A stretch of 64,000 nucleotides of DNA from Arthrobacter rhizosphaerae. Lineage in GTDB: Bacteria; Actinomycetota; Actinomycetes; Actinomycetales; Micrococcaceae. Where the stretch lies: the NCBI RefSeq assembly GCF_023062595.1, contig NZ_JALLAN010000005.1:186001-250000 (forward strand). The letters are read 5' to 3'. Of the stretch, positions 47,832-56,470 are shown one piece after another. How positions within the stretch are numbered: the stretch's first letter is position 1; every line of letters starts with the position of its first letter. The position numbers were made by a program, and so were the translations under genes. The notes below the pieces were generated by a model. The model did no database searches and was not told where the DNA came from. It saw nothing but the letters and a program-made list of their open reading frames with translations.

Positions 47832-48126
47832 TTATTTCTCCTCATTGTGGAACTTTATATAAGACCGGCACACTTCGTGCTGGACTTGGGTCACTCCGCG
47901 AGAAGAATCCTGGCTTGCAACCCGGAACCGGGTTTCAGCTGCAGAAGCTTCGCGCTCGCAACATGTCTTGCGAGCATGAAAAACACCTACACAAAGACTG
48001 ATATAAGAATTTCACGGGAGCCGCGTCAGGTCAACGGTCAAAACAAGCAAATACGTAAAATTTGGGTGAAAAGCACTCGAACTCCAACCGCGCAGGCCAT
48101 GTCATGGGGAACTGCGGGGAACACCA
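47832..48126 (-). promoter_or_regulatory. cspA leader and promoter region
   Basis: 295 bases without a gene. Read on the minus strand it holds two stable hairpins: GCTCGCAA/TTGCGAGC (47954-47975) and AACCCGG/CCGGGTT (47919-47934, loop of two). A TATATAAAG element lies close to the start (near 47857), and TTGACC sequences occur near 48031-48046. Cold-shock genes often have long structured leaders that act as temperature switches. The exact start of transcription cannot be fixed. Confidence 0.5.
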
Positions 48127-49359
48127 CTAGCCGTCCGCTCCGAGCCACACACCTTTGCGCATGACCTTAATCGGGGAGAGTCCGGCGTTTGCAACCAGGA
48201 CGTCGGCGCGAAGGCCCCGCCTCAACCCGCCCACTTCGTCCGAAAGTCCAAGCACAGCAGCAGGAACTGACGTTGCGGAGCCGACGGCGTCAGCGAGGGC
48301 GACGCCGGAAGCCACCGTGGCACGCACGACGCCAAGAAGCGTCGAAGTACCACCTGCCAGGCTTCCCGTCGCATCCAACGTAGCGACCGCATCCTTCACG
48401 GTCACCACGGAGGAACCAAGCCTGTATTGGCCATCAGGCAGACCGGCCGCCGCCATGGAATCTGTGACAAGGGCGATGTTGGCGGAGCCGACGAGCTCGA
48501 AAACCGTCACTACAGTCTGCGGGGCCACATGAGTCCCGTCGGCAACCAGCTCGACGACGGCGCCCCCCGCCTTTGCAGCCCGCAGGCACGCTGCAACAGG
48601 ACCAGGGGAGCGGTGGTGGAGCGAAGGCATGCCATTGAACAGGTGAGTGACGGTCGGCAGTGAGTACACGCCGTCGAATCCTGCTGCTTCCAGCCCTTCA
48701 CGGGCTGCCACCAGTGAGGCGGCCGCCGTGTCGTCGTCACAGTCGGTATGGCCAAGGGACGGCCTGACCCCATGGGACGTCATCAGATCCACAAGTTCAC
48801 CGGCGCCCGGCAACTCCGGCGCATAGGTCATGGTGGTCAGTCGTCCTGCGGCAGCCTCCACCAGTTCGGACATCAGCCCAAGGTCGGGTTTCAGGAGAAA
48901 CTTAGGATTCTGGGCTCCGCAGCGGGCCAAGGACAGGAAGGGACCCTCAAGGTGGATCCCAGCCACCAGGTCTTCTTCACAAAGCCGGGCAAACAGGCGG
49001 ATTCCGCGGAGCAGATCCTCACGGGATGCTGTGACAAGGCTGGCTAATACCGTGGTGGTGCCTGAACCGTGGATAAAGTCGAGGGCTGGACGAATGGCCT
49101 GTTCATCCGCGCCGGGGAAGTCGCCCCCGGCCGCGCCGTGGCAATGGAGGTCCACGAGTCCCGGAAGGAGCAAAGAATCTGCGGGCAGTTCTTCAACGGA
49201 TGCCCCGGGAAAGGCAGCGCCATCAAATCCAACCTCGGGCCCGGCATACGAAATGCGGTCGCCCTCCACAGCCACCACGGCATCTCCGGTGATTGTTCCA
49301 TCGGTGACCAGCGTTCCGTACATGACTTTGCGGCTCGGCGGAATCGGTGGCGTAGTCAT
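48127..49359 (-). CDS. nagA: N-acetylglucosamine-6-phosphate deacetylase
   Basis: Amidohydrolase of 410 residues that removes acetyl from GlcNAc-6-P. Metal and active-site motifs: LVDLHCHGAAGGDF, GIHLEGPFL, PSLGHTDCDDDTA, THLFNGMPSLHHRSPG (substrate loop), VADGTH and TDSMAAAGLPDG. It works before NagB, whose gene is at 60019. No PTS or NagC-like gene lies beside it here. Confidence 0.92.
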   Translation of the reverse strand: MTTPPIPPSRKVMYGTLVTDGTITGDAVVAVEGDRISYAGPEVGFDGAAFPGASVEELPADSLLLPGLVDLHCHGAAGGDFPGADEQAIRPALDFIHGSGTTTVLASLVTASREDLLRGIRLFARLCEEDLVAGIHLEGPFLSLARCGAQNPKFLLKPDLGLMSELVEAAAGRLTTMTYAPELPGAGELVDLMTSHGVRPSLGHTDCDDDTAAASLVAAREGLEAAGFDGVYSLPTVTHLFNGMPSLHHRSPGPVAACLRAAKAGGAVVELVADGTHVAPQTVVTVFELVGSANIALVTDSMAAAGLPDGQYRLGSSVVTVKDAVATLDATGSLAGGTSTLLGVVRATVASGVALADAVGSATSVPAAVLGLSDEVGGLRRGLRADVLVANAGLSPIKVMRKGVWLGADG

Positions 49360-49461
49360 GGAACGAGTCTAGGCTGCCGTGCACGGCAGCAAGCTGTGAC
49401 ACGGAATCGCCCGATGTTCAGACGAGCCGGGATTCGCTGCCACCGTCACTGCGACGGCCGG

Positions 49462-49950
49462 TTAGGCCCGTACCGGGAAGGCCCTCAGCTCGTCATCCCA
49501 TGTGTCGGCGGCAATTGCCAGGTCCTCCCGGGTCAGCACCAACTCAACGAAGTACTCGAAGTTGTCGGTTCCCGTCATGGAGGCGGGGAGGGCTTCGAGC
49601 GATAGATAGACACGGAGAGTCGCCGCCTCTGAGGTGTTCCCCTGATAAGCGAACGCGATGTTCGGCTCCGTGAAAGAGAGCAGCCCGCCGCTCCCGTTTT
49701 CGGGGTCGACCGGTGCCGGCTGACGTGACCCGTCAGCGATGGCCCGCAACCAGTCCGACAGCTCGCGAGCCTCCCAGGTAGTGAGGCAGGGGTGCCTGAA
49801 CGTCCACTCTTGGTCTCCCGACTTCACGGCCCCCTCGATGATCAGCCAGTTAGCATCCCAATCACGTTCGCCAGAACCGGTGGTGCCGGGAAATTCATAG
49901 CCGCAAATCGACAACGAGACGAGGTTCCCTTGTGGAGAGGCGAGTTCCAT
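49462..49950 (-). CDS. WapI-family immunity-like protein
   Basis: Protein of 162 residues with the pattern of WapI-type immunity proteins: LSICGYEFPGTTG, RDWDANWLIIEGAV, CLTTWEARELSDWLRAI and FEYFVELVLT. WapI protects Bacillus against the tRNase toxin WapA. No WapA, Rhs or LXG toxin gene is nearby, so this looks like an orphan immunity gene. It lies 9 bases after nucS on the same strand. Confidence 0.6.
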   Translation of the reverse strand: MELASPQGNLVSLSICGYEFPGTTGSGERDWDANWLIIEGAVKSGDQEWTFRHPCLTTWEARELSDWLRAIADGSRQPAPVDPENGSGGLLSFTEPNIAFAYQGNTSEAATLRVYLSLEALPASMTGTDNFEYFVELVLTREDLAIAADTWDDELRAFPVRA

Positions 49951-49959
49951 TTGTCGACC

Positions 49960-50664
49960 TTAGAAGAGCCGGGATTCGCTGTCATCTACACCGCGCATGG
50001 CGTCGTAGTCCAGGGTTATGCAGTCAATGCCCCGATCGTTGGCAAGGACTTTGGCCTGCGGCTTGATCTGCTGGGCTGCAAAGATGCCGCGGACGGGTGC
50101 CAGCAACGGGTCCCTGTTAAGCAGCTCCAGATAGCGCGTCAGCTGTTCAACGCCGTCGATGTCGCCCCGACGCTTCAGCTCAATGGCTACGGTGGCGCCG
50201 TTTGCGTCCCTGGCCAGGATGTCGACCGGCCCGATGGCGGTGAAATATTCGCGGCGGATGAGGGAAAATCCCGAACCCAGCGTTTCAATCTGCTCGGCCA
50301 GCAGCCTCTGCAGGTCTGCTTCCACGCCGTCCTTGATGAGCCCGGGATCCAGGCCCAAATCATGGGAAGTGTCGTGGAGATGCTCATGGATGTTGATGAT
50401 CAGGCGGTCATCGGTTTTAGCCGATTGCACTGTCCACTGCTCGGTGACTCCTACCTCGAGCTCTACTTCATCGGGGGAGGAGACACGGAGTACCGCTGGA
50501 GGACTCATCCAGTTCAGCGGCTTGTAGGATCCGCCGTCGGAATGGACAAGTACGGAACCGTCCGCCTTGACCAGCAACAGCCGGGTGGCAAGGGGAAGAT
50601 GGGCTTTGAGTCTTCCGACGTAATCAACTGAACAACGGGCTATGACGAGGCGCACCCGGTACAC
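49960..50664 (-). CDS. nucS: Mismatch-specific endonuclease NucS (EndoMS)
   Basis: Endonuclease of 234 residues from GTG at 50664. NucS cuts both strands at mismatches and provides mismatch repair in actinobacteria, which lack MutS/MutL. The N-terminal domain starts [16 protein letters not shown] with [15 protein letters not shown]. The nuclease core is [20 protein letters not shown] with D, E and K catalytic residues, and [12 protein letters not shown] follows. The C-terminal SRLF fits the beta-clamp binding tail. Confidence 0.93.
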   Translation of the reverse strand: MYRVRLVIARCSVDYVGRLKAHLPLATRLLLVKADGSVLVHSDGGSYKPLNWMSPPAVLRVSSPDEVELEVGVTEQWTVQSAKTDDRLIINIHEHLHDTSHDLGLDPGLIKDGVEADLQRLLAEQIETLGSGFSLIRREYFTAIGPVDILARDANGATVAIELKRRGDIDGVEQLTRYLELLNRDPLLAPVRGIFAAQQIKPQAKVLANDRGIDCITLDYDAMRGVDDSESRLF

Positions 50665-50822
50665 ATTACCGCGTGGCCGCCGTTCTGCCGGGAGGGCAGG
50701 CGCCGATGGCGGAACACCGGAGGCAGGCGAGTGGGGTGACAGCGCCTAAGGGGCGCGGCCGTCCGTCCTGACAGGCTGAACTGTCTCGACGGGCTGACTC
50801 CGGAATGGGGCAGAATAGAAGC

Positions 50823-51197
50823 ATGCCCCGCTCCAACCGTCCCCGCCGCCCCATTTCAGGAAAACCGGGGCAAGGAAAAGCGGGTCCCGGAAGGGCGCCG
50901 GGAAAACCTGGCCGGCACGACGGCGGCGAGGTTCCTGAACTGGATCTTGAAAGGGCACGCTCAGGATTTACCCGCCGTGAAAGTGCGCCTGACGGTGAAT
51001 GGATGGTGCGGCCCATGACGGCAAAGCGGGCTGAAAAGGCCTACATCTGTCCAGGATGCTCCACAGCAGTGCTTCCCGGGATCGCGCATTTGGTTGTCTG
51101 GCAGGACGATCACCTGTTCGGACCGGCCGCCGGGCTCGCAGAGCGGCGGCATTGGCACACGAACTGCTGGACCTCCCGAAGCTACCGCCACCGCTGA
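50823..51197 (+). CDS. Conserved small protein with Cys/His zinc-ribbon-like motif
   Basis: Protein of 124 residues. I chose the ATG at 50823 (MPRSNRPRRP). The first 45 residues are basic and Pro/Gly-rich. The C-terminal half holds YICPGCSTAVLPGIAHLVVW and RRHWHTNCW, a CxxC ... HxxxC pattern that may bind zinc. Similar proteins are found across actinobacteria without known function. It is divergent from nucS across about 158 bases. Confidence 0.65.
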   Translation: MPRSNRPRRPISGKPGQGKAGPGRAPGKPGRHDGGEVPELDLERARSGFTRRESAPDGEWMVRPMTAKRAEKAYICPGCSTAVLPGIAHLVVWQDDHLFGPAAGLAERRHWHTNCWTSRSYRHR

Positions 51198-51229
51198 ATC
51201 GGCCGGCGCTCACGCGCCACCGCTGAATC
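51187..51229 (+). repeat. 14-base direct repeat at the end of the zinc-ribbon gene
   Basis: GCCACCGCTGAATC occurs at 51187-51200 and 51216-51229 (29-base period). The first copy holds the stop codon of the zinc-ribbon gene. A weaker related stretch (GGCTGTGAATC) follows at 51234. Confidence 0.7.
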
Positions 51230-51279
51230 TTCCGGCTGTGAATCTGCCGCCAGCAGAGAGGGTGGCTAAGCTGATAAGC

Positions 51280-52077
51280 ATGACTTTTGACCCGGCGTCG
51301 TACGCATTCTCCCCGTCCTCAGGCCCTGCCGCGATCCGGGCCTCCACCGTTCTTCCCGCGAAGCGCGAAAACGTGGAAATCACCACCGACGACGGGCACG
51401 TGCTGGTGGGTGAACTCGCAGTGCCGGAGTCGGGAGAGATCACGGCCACGCTGATCACCCTCCATCCGCTGCCCACGCATGGCGGCTTTATGGACTCCCA
51501 CGTGTACCGCAAGGCTTCCTACCGGCTCCCCGCGCTCGCGGGTATCGCCGTCCTGCGGTTCAACACGCGCGGAACGTCATCCCCTCGGGGGACGAGCCAA
51601 GGGAAATTTGAGGAGGGCATTGGTGAACGCCACGACGTGGAAGCAGCCGCCCGCTTCGCTGTCGAGCGCGGGCTGCCCAACCGGTGGCTCGTGGGCTGGT
51701 CCTTCGGTACGGAACTCGCCCTTATGTACGGCGCCGTGGAACCAGTGGCTTCGCAGGTGGAAGGCGCGATCCTTTTGTCGCCCCCGCTGCACCGTGCCAC
51801 GGACGTGCACCTGAAGGAATGGGCATCCTCGGGCAAGCCGCTAAAAGTCCTGGTACCGGAACACGACGACTATCTGCGACCGGAAGCAGCCGCTGAGCGG
51901 TTCGTGCTGGTGCCGCAGGCAAACGTTGTGGGAGTCGACGGCGCCAAGCACCTGTGGGTGGGGGAGAAGTACGCTGCGCGGGCCCTGAACGAAATTGTCG
52001 CCGAAGTGAACCGGAATGCTACAGCCTCGGAATTGCCCCAGGAATGGAACGGGCCGATGGCCACTGCTGCGCCCTAG
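51280..52077 (+). CDS. Alpha/beta hydrolase
   Basis: Cytoplasmic hydrolase of 265 residues from ATG at 51280. The oxyanion segment is ITLHPLPTHGG, the nucleophile Ser is in VGWSFGTELALMYG, the acid is in EHDDYLRP, and the His is in DGAKHLWVGE. The family (COG2945-like) includes broad esterases. The substrate is unknown. It is co-directional with the zinc-ribbon gene (82-base gap). Confidence 0.78.
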   Translation: MTFDPASYAFSPSSGPAAIRASTVLPAKRENVEITTDDGHVLVGELAVPESGEITATLITLHPLPTHGGFMDSHVYRKASYRLPALAGIAVLRFNTRGTSSPRGTSQGKFEEGIGERHDVEAAARFAVERGLPNRWLVGWSFGTELALMYGAVEPVASQVEGAILLSPPLHRATDVHLKEWASSGKPLKVLVPEHDDYLRPEAAAERFVLVPQANVVGVDGAKHLWVGEKYAARALNEIVAEVNRNATASELPQEWNGPMATAAP

Positions 52078-52121
52078 TGCTTGCTGCGCCTGATGCTTTC
52101 CGTGCCTAAGGCTTGCCCTGC

Positions 52122-53429
52122 CTAATGCTTGTCCTGGCGGACGATGAAGATCTCGCGGACCAGCAGCATGGTGGCTGCCGCAGTCGGAATGGCAATCAGG
52201 GCGCCTAGAACTCCGAGCAGGCTGCCGCCGGCGATGACTGAAATGACGGCAACGGCACCCGGCACTGCAACTGCCTTCTGCATGATGCGCGGGGAGATGA
52301 AATAGGCCTCGAACTGCAGGTAGGCGAAGTAGCAGATTGCGTACCCGAGAGCAGTTTGCCAACCGGCCGTGAGCGCAATAAGCGTGACCAGGACTCCGGC
52401 GATCAGTCCTCCCACGAGGGGAATGAAGGCGAGCAGGGCCACCACAAACGTCAGCAGTACTGCGAACGGGATGCCAAGCACCGACATCACAATGAAGGCG
52501 AAGGTTGCGTTGAGTCCTGCGACCGCGGCCTGGCCGATGACATAGTTTCCGACCGACCCCGTGATTTCCTCCGAGAGCGCCTCGACCCGGGCGCGGCGCG
52601 ACCGCGGTGCCAGCCGATATGCCCACTTCTTCATATTCGGCAGGGCGGCCAGGAAGTAGAGGCTCAGGACGAGGACAATGAGGGTGCCGAACAGGCCGTT
52701 TGCCACGGTGGATCCGAAGCCAAGGACCCCGCCGAAGATGCCGCTCATGGCTGCCGGATCATTGACGAACTTTTCCAGTTCTTCAGTGATGCGGTCCCGG
52801 ACTCCGAATTGGTCATCGAGCGTGCGGAACAGATCGGAGTTGATGAAGTCCCGCACCCAGACGGGCGCCTGCTCAACAATCTCAGTGACCTGCTCGACGA
52901 TGGTAGGGATCAGGGTGGCGAAAAAACCGGTGACGGCTGAGGCCAGGACAGCAACGGAAACGAGGATACCCACGGGCCGGGGCAACTTGCGGCCCTCAAG
53001 CCAGCGCACCACCGGATCCAGTCCCAAGGCGATGAAAAGCGCCGCCACAATCCACAGCAGCAGCTGCGTGGTGTTGGAACCGATCCAATAGACCAGCAAA
53101 GCCATCCCCACGCCAACGGTCCCCATGAACCCGACATAGACCGGATGCTGGGCAGAGATACGTGGTCCTGGGGCGCCGAAGCGCTCAGCGTCTTCCCCGC
53201 TCAGCTGTTCGTCATCGATGTGCTCGGGCGGCATTTCGAAGCGCACGCGCGGCTGGGCTCCGGGCAGCGGCTGGCGCAGCCGCCGGATGACCGATCCAAG
53301 GAAAGCAGCCCGGGGCGGGTTCTTTGGGTGCTGTTTCACCGCAACAGGTTCCGCCGCAACAGGTTCCGGGGCAACGGATCCTTGTAGATCTTCCTGTCCT
53401 GAGGGGGACGAATCCGTGTGTTCAGTCAC
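52122..53429 (-). CDS. AI-2E family (PerM-like) transporter
   Basis: Membrane protein of 435 residues starting with GTG. About 100 polar residues come first, then 7-8 helices of the AI-2E/PerM family, including VALLAFIPLVGGLIAGVLV and LGALIAIPTAAATMLLVREI near the end. The segment FEAYFISPRIMQKAVAVPGA is typical. Members export small molecules or antiport Na+/H+. The substrate cannot be told from sequence. It converges with the alpha/beta hydrolase gene (44-base gap). Confidence 0.82.
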   Translation of the reverse strand: MTEHTDSSPSGQEDLQGSVAPEPVAAEPVAVKQHPKNPPRAAFLGSVIRRLRQPLPGAQPRVRFEMPPEHIDDEQLSGEDAERFGAPGPRISAQHPVYVGFMGTVGVGMALLVYWIGSNTTQLLLWIVAALFIALGLDPVVRWLEGRKLPRPVGILVSVAVLASAVTGFFATLIPTIVEQVTEIVEQAPVWVRDFINSDLFRTLDDQFGVRDRITEELEKFVNDPAAMSGIFGGVLGFGSTVANGLFGTLIVLVLSLYFLAALPNMKKWAYRLAPRSRRARVEALSEEITGSVGNYVIGQAAVAGLNATFAFIVMSVLGIPFAVLLTFVVALLAFIPLVGGLIAGVLVTLIALTAGWQTALGYAICYFAYLQFEAYFISPRIMQKAVAVPGAVAVISVIAGGSLLGVLGALIAIPTAAATMLLVREIFIVRQDKH

Positions 53430-53647
53430 AGCTTTTTAGTGCCCTTTTCCGTGCATGTTTCTACGCGTTACACCGTCTTCGCCGCCGGTGTGATGATCAT
53501 CGCAAACACTATCAGCAGGCCTATTCCGGCCCGGGTGAAGCGCCGCGGAGGGGCATCGATTCAGCGTTGCGCCGAGCCCCGAACTCAGAGATTGGTAACA
53601 AAACGGTTACTATTGAAAGCAAACCCCCGCTGATGATAGGTGATTCT

Positions 53648-55417
53648 TTGCGTTTCAAGACTGCAGTTGCACTAGTGCTGCTCGGCCTCCTGGTGTTACT
53701 GGCCGGGATCGGACAGAAGACAATCTGGGCCCCGGCCGAGACCGTAACGGCCACGGCACCCTCCGGCTCCGCTGCCGTGCCCCTGACCGTCATAGACCAG
53801 AAGCTGCGCACACACGGCGGAGGACCGGTCAAGATCAATGTCAAGGGCGAAGGAAGTTTCCTGCTGGCCACGGGACGCCCTGATGACGTCAGCGCGTGGG
53901 TCGGAAAAACAGCCCACAACACCGTCTCGGGCGTGTCTGAGGACAGCAAGTCATTGCAGGTGACACACACTGACGGCGAAGCAACGTCACCGACACCCGC
54001 CGGTTCAGACCTCTGGGTTTCCACCGAGAACGCCAGCGGCGACCTCAACTACACGTGGAATGCCCCTGCCGACGGCGAATGGAGCCTGCTGCTCGCGTCG
54101 GACGGTACTAAGCCGGCGCCGTCGTCGATTTCCATGACGTTCGACAACGACACCTCGACTCCCTTGGCGGTGCCCTTTATGGTCCTGGGCGCTTTGATCA
54201 TCCTGGCGGGCATTGCCTTGCTGATGATCAAACCCAAGGGCCGCAGGAACAACAGTGCGGGTGGAACGGGTGGAATTGAAACCGCCTATCCCGACCGGGG
54301 AGTCCCCACGAGTGCAGCTCGTGGAAGCGGCTCCGGCTCGACCGTAGTCAACTCCACCACCCTTACGCGCATGAGCGGTCTCCGCGGGGTTGGCCTGGCC
54401 CGGGGCGGCTTCATTGTCGCCGCGCTCACTGCCACCGCCGTAGCGGGAAGCGGTGTTGCAGCCCAAGCCACGACCCCGGCTCCATCGCCCTCCGCAGCTT
54501 CTTCCGCCCCTGCTGAGCCGGAGGCAGCAGAGAAAGCGCCCGTCCTGTTGGACGCGCAGCTCCGTCGGATCCTGGAGCAGGTAGCCAGCACCGTTGACGC
54601 AGGCGACGCCGCAAAGGATGTCGAAAAGCTTAGGGCCAGAGTGGGTGCGACTGAGCTGGAGGTCCGTGGGCAGAACTACAAGATCCGTTCGCAGGTGGGT
54701 TCCTATGAAGCCCGTATGCCCGTACGTGCCACGAAACAGCTCACGGCAGTTGTTCCCAGCAAGAACGAGTGGCCGCGCTCGGTGCTGGCAGTTACACAGG
54801 GTGAGGGCAACGTGGTCCCGCAGCTCCTTACGCTCGTGCAGCCGTCCGCGCGGGAAAACTACAAGCTGGTGCTCACCACACCGCTGCAGCCGGGAACCAC
54901 CCTTCCGGCCGTAGCTACTGAGGGAAGCGAATCATTGGCCGCCGGCGACAAGTCAGGCCTTCTGTACACCGGTGAGGAAGCCCTCGCGGGTCTGGGTGAC
55001 CGCCTGACCAAGGACGACTCCACGTTCAAGGATAAACTTGTTGAAGGCCAGTCTTCCCCGTACATCTCCGACACTCTGGCCTACCAGGCCGATGCCGTGA
55101 AGTCGGGACCCAACGGCAATTTCGCCTTCACCCACAAGGTTGACCCGAAGCAGACGGTAGTCTTCCGGACGGCCGACGGCGGCGCTCTGGTACTCGGCCG
55201 CCTCGACTTCGCCTTCGACGGAACGCCCAAGGCTTCCGGGGACAAGCTGACAATCGGGGATGACGCTGCCGTCCTCGCCGGCGGCAAGGAAACGACGTCC
55301 GGCATGGTCCTGCAGTTTGCAGAGTCAGTTGCCGTGTACGTGCCTCCGACGGGGTCCAAGGACCCCATGAAGCTGGTAGCGGCAACCCGTGGACTCATCG
55401 GAGCGGGCTTCAAGTAG
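53648..55417 (+). CDS. Unrecognised membrane and exported protein
   Basis: About 589 residues from TTG at 53648 (AGGTGA upstream). ATG at 53633 is an alternative. The N-terminal helix is LRFKTAVALVLLGLLVLLAG. An extracytoplasmic part of about 145 residues follows, then a second helix (PFMVLGALIILAGIALLMI, near 180), a Gly/Ser-rich cytoplasmic linker, and a third helix (GGFIVAALTATAVAGSG, near 260). After an Ala/Pro/Ser stretch comes a large C-terminal domain with LRRILEQVASTVDAGDA and SQVGSYEARMPVRATKQ. It has no Cys and no catalytic motif I recognise. It is divergent from the AI-2E gene. Confidence 0.75.
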   Translation: MRFKTAVALVLLGLLVLLAGIGQKTIWAPAETVTATAPSGSAAVPLTVIDQKLRTHGGGPVKINVKGEGSFLLATGRPDDVSAWVGKTAHNTVSGVSEDSKSLQVTHTDGEATSPTPAGSDLWVSTENASGDLNYTWNAPADGEWSLLLASDGTKPAPSSISMTFDNDTSTPLAVPFMVLGALIILAGIALLMIKPKGRRNNSAGGTGGIETAYPDRGVPTSAARGSGSGSTVVNSTTLTRMSGLRGVGLARGGFIVAALTATAVAGSGVAAQATTPAPSPSAASSAPAEPEAAEKAPVLLDAQLRRILEQVASTVDAGDAAKDVEKLRARVGATELEVRGQNYKIRSQVGSYEARMPVRATKQLTAVVPSKNEWPRSVLAVTQGEGNVVPQLLTLVQPSARENYKLVLTTPLQPGTTLPAVATEGSESLAAGDKSGLLYTGEEALAGLGDRLTKDDSTFKDKLVEGQSSPYISDTLAYQADAVKSGPNGNFAFTHKVDPKQTVVFRTADGGALVLGRLDFAFDGTPKASGDKLTIGDDAAVLAGGKETTSGMVLQFAESVAVYVPPTGSKDPMKLVAATRGLIGAGFK

Positions 55418-55465
55418 CATCCGGGGTTGACACCGGCAACGGCCGGAGTGGCTAGAGTGGAAGCT

Positions 55466-56470
55466 ATGAGTTCGCCAGCTTCCCGCCCTGTCCCTCCGGC
55501 CGCTGCCAGTCAGCTGAACCTTCGCGGCGCCGTCGATCTTTCCGCCCTGAAGCAGCGTGCTGCCTCAGGAACGCCGTCAGGTCCGCCCGCCTCCCAAAGT
55601 TCCACGTCCGGCTCCGCAATCGGAACCGAGCGACCCGAGGGCGGACGTCCCCTCCGCGTGGCCGCCACAGAATCAAATTTCCAGGAACTCGTCGAGCTTT
55701 CCACGCAGGTGCCGGTGGTTTTTGCCCTGTGGGCCGGGTACTCCCCGGGTTCTGAAGCCACGCTTGACGTCCTCGAGCGGATCATCAACGGCTATGACGG
55801 CCGCCTGGTCCTGGGAACAGCCGATATTGAGGCGTTTCCGCAGCTCGCCCAGGCCTTCCAGGTGCAGGCCGTCCCTACCACTGTTGCCGTGGTTAAAGGC
55901 CAACCCGTACCGCTCTTCCAGGGCGGTGCGGATGAACAGCAGATACAAAGCCTGCTGGACGAGCTGCTCAAGGTTGCAGCAGCCAACGGAGTAAACGGCA
56001 GGATCGGCGGTTCTGAAGAACCGGTCGGCGAACCTGAGCCCGCGCCGCTTCCGCCCCTGCACCAGGAAGCGTTCGATGCCATTGAAGCCGGCGACTACGC
56101 TGCTGCCGCCGCTGCGTACCGGAAGGCATTGGCGGAAATGCCCTCGGACCTGGAGGCCAAGGCCGGGCTGGCCCAGGTCGAGCTGATGGGCCGTTTGCAG
56201 GCACTCTCGGTTCCCGAAGGTGAGGCGCTGCGCAAGCTCGCGGCGGATGAGCCGGACAATCTGGAGGCACAATTGGCGGTTGCCGATCTGGATCTTGCGG
56301 GCGGGCACATCGATGATGCGTTGAACCGCCTGGTTTCGTTTATCGGCAGGAATTTCGGCCCTGAGCGCGAGACTGCCCGCGTGCGGCTGCTGGAACTCTT
56401 TGAGGTTGCAGGTCCCTCGGATGAGCGTGTGGCCAAGGCGCGGCAAGGACTCGCCAGGGTTCTTTTCTGA
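55466..56470 (+). CDS. Thioredoxin-fold/TPR co-chaperone (CnoX/YbbN-like)
   Basis: Protein of 334 residues from ATG at 55466. A disordered N-terminus (1-65) is followed by a thioredoxin fold (about 70-175). Its active-site WCxxC is replaced by WAGYSPGSEA, so it is not redox-active. A TPR-like helical domain (about 200-330: HQEAFDAIEAGDYAAAAAAY) completes it. CnoX-type proteins hold unfolded or oxidised clients for GroEL. Its stop shares one base with the next gene. Confidence 0.83.
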   Translation: MSSPASRPVPPAAASQLNLRGAVDLSALKQRAASGTPSGPPASQSSTSGSAIGTERPEGGRPLRVAATESNFQELVELSTQVPVVFALWAGYSPGSEATLDVLERIINGYDGRLVLGTADIEAFPQLAQAFQVQAVPTTVAVVKGQPVPLFQGGADEQQIQSLLDELLKVAAANGVNGRIGGSEEPVGEPEPAPLPPLHQEAFDAIEAGDYAAAAAAYRKALAEMPSDLEAKAGLAQVELMGRLQALSVPEGEALRKLAADEPDNLEAQLAVADLDLAGGHIDDALNRLVSFIGRNFGPERETARVRLLELFEVAGPSDERVAKARQGLARVLF

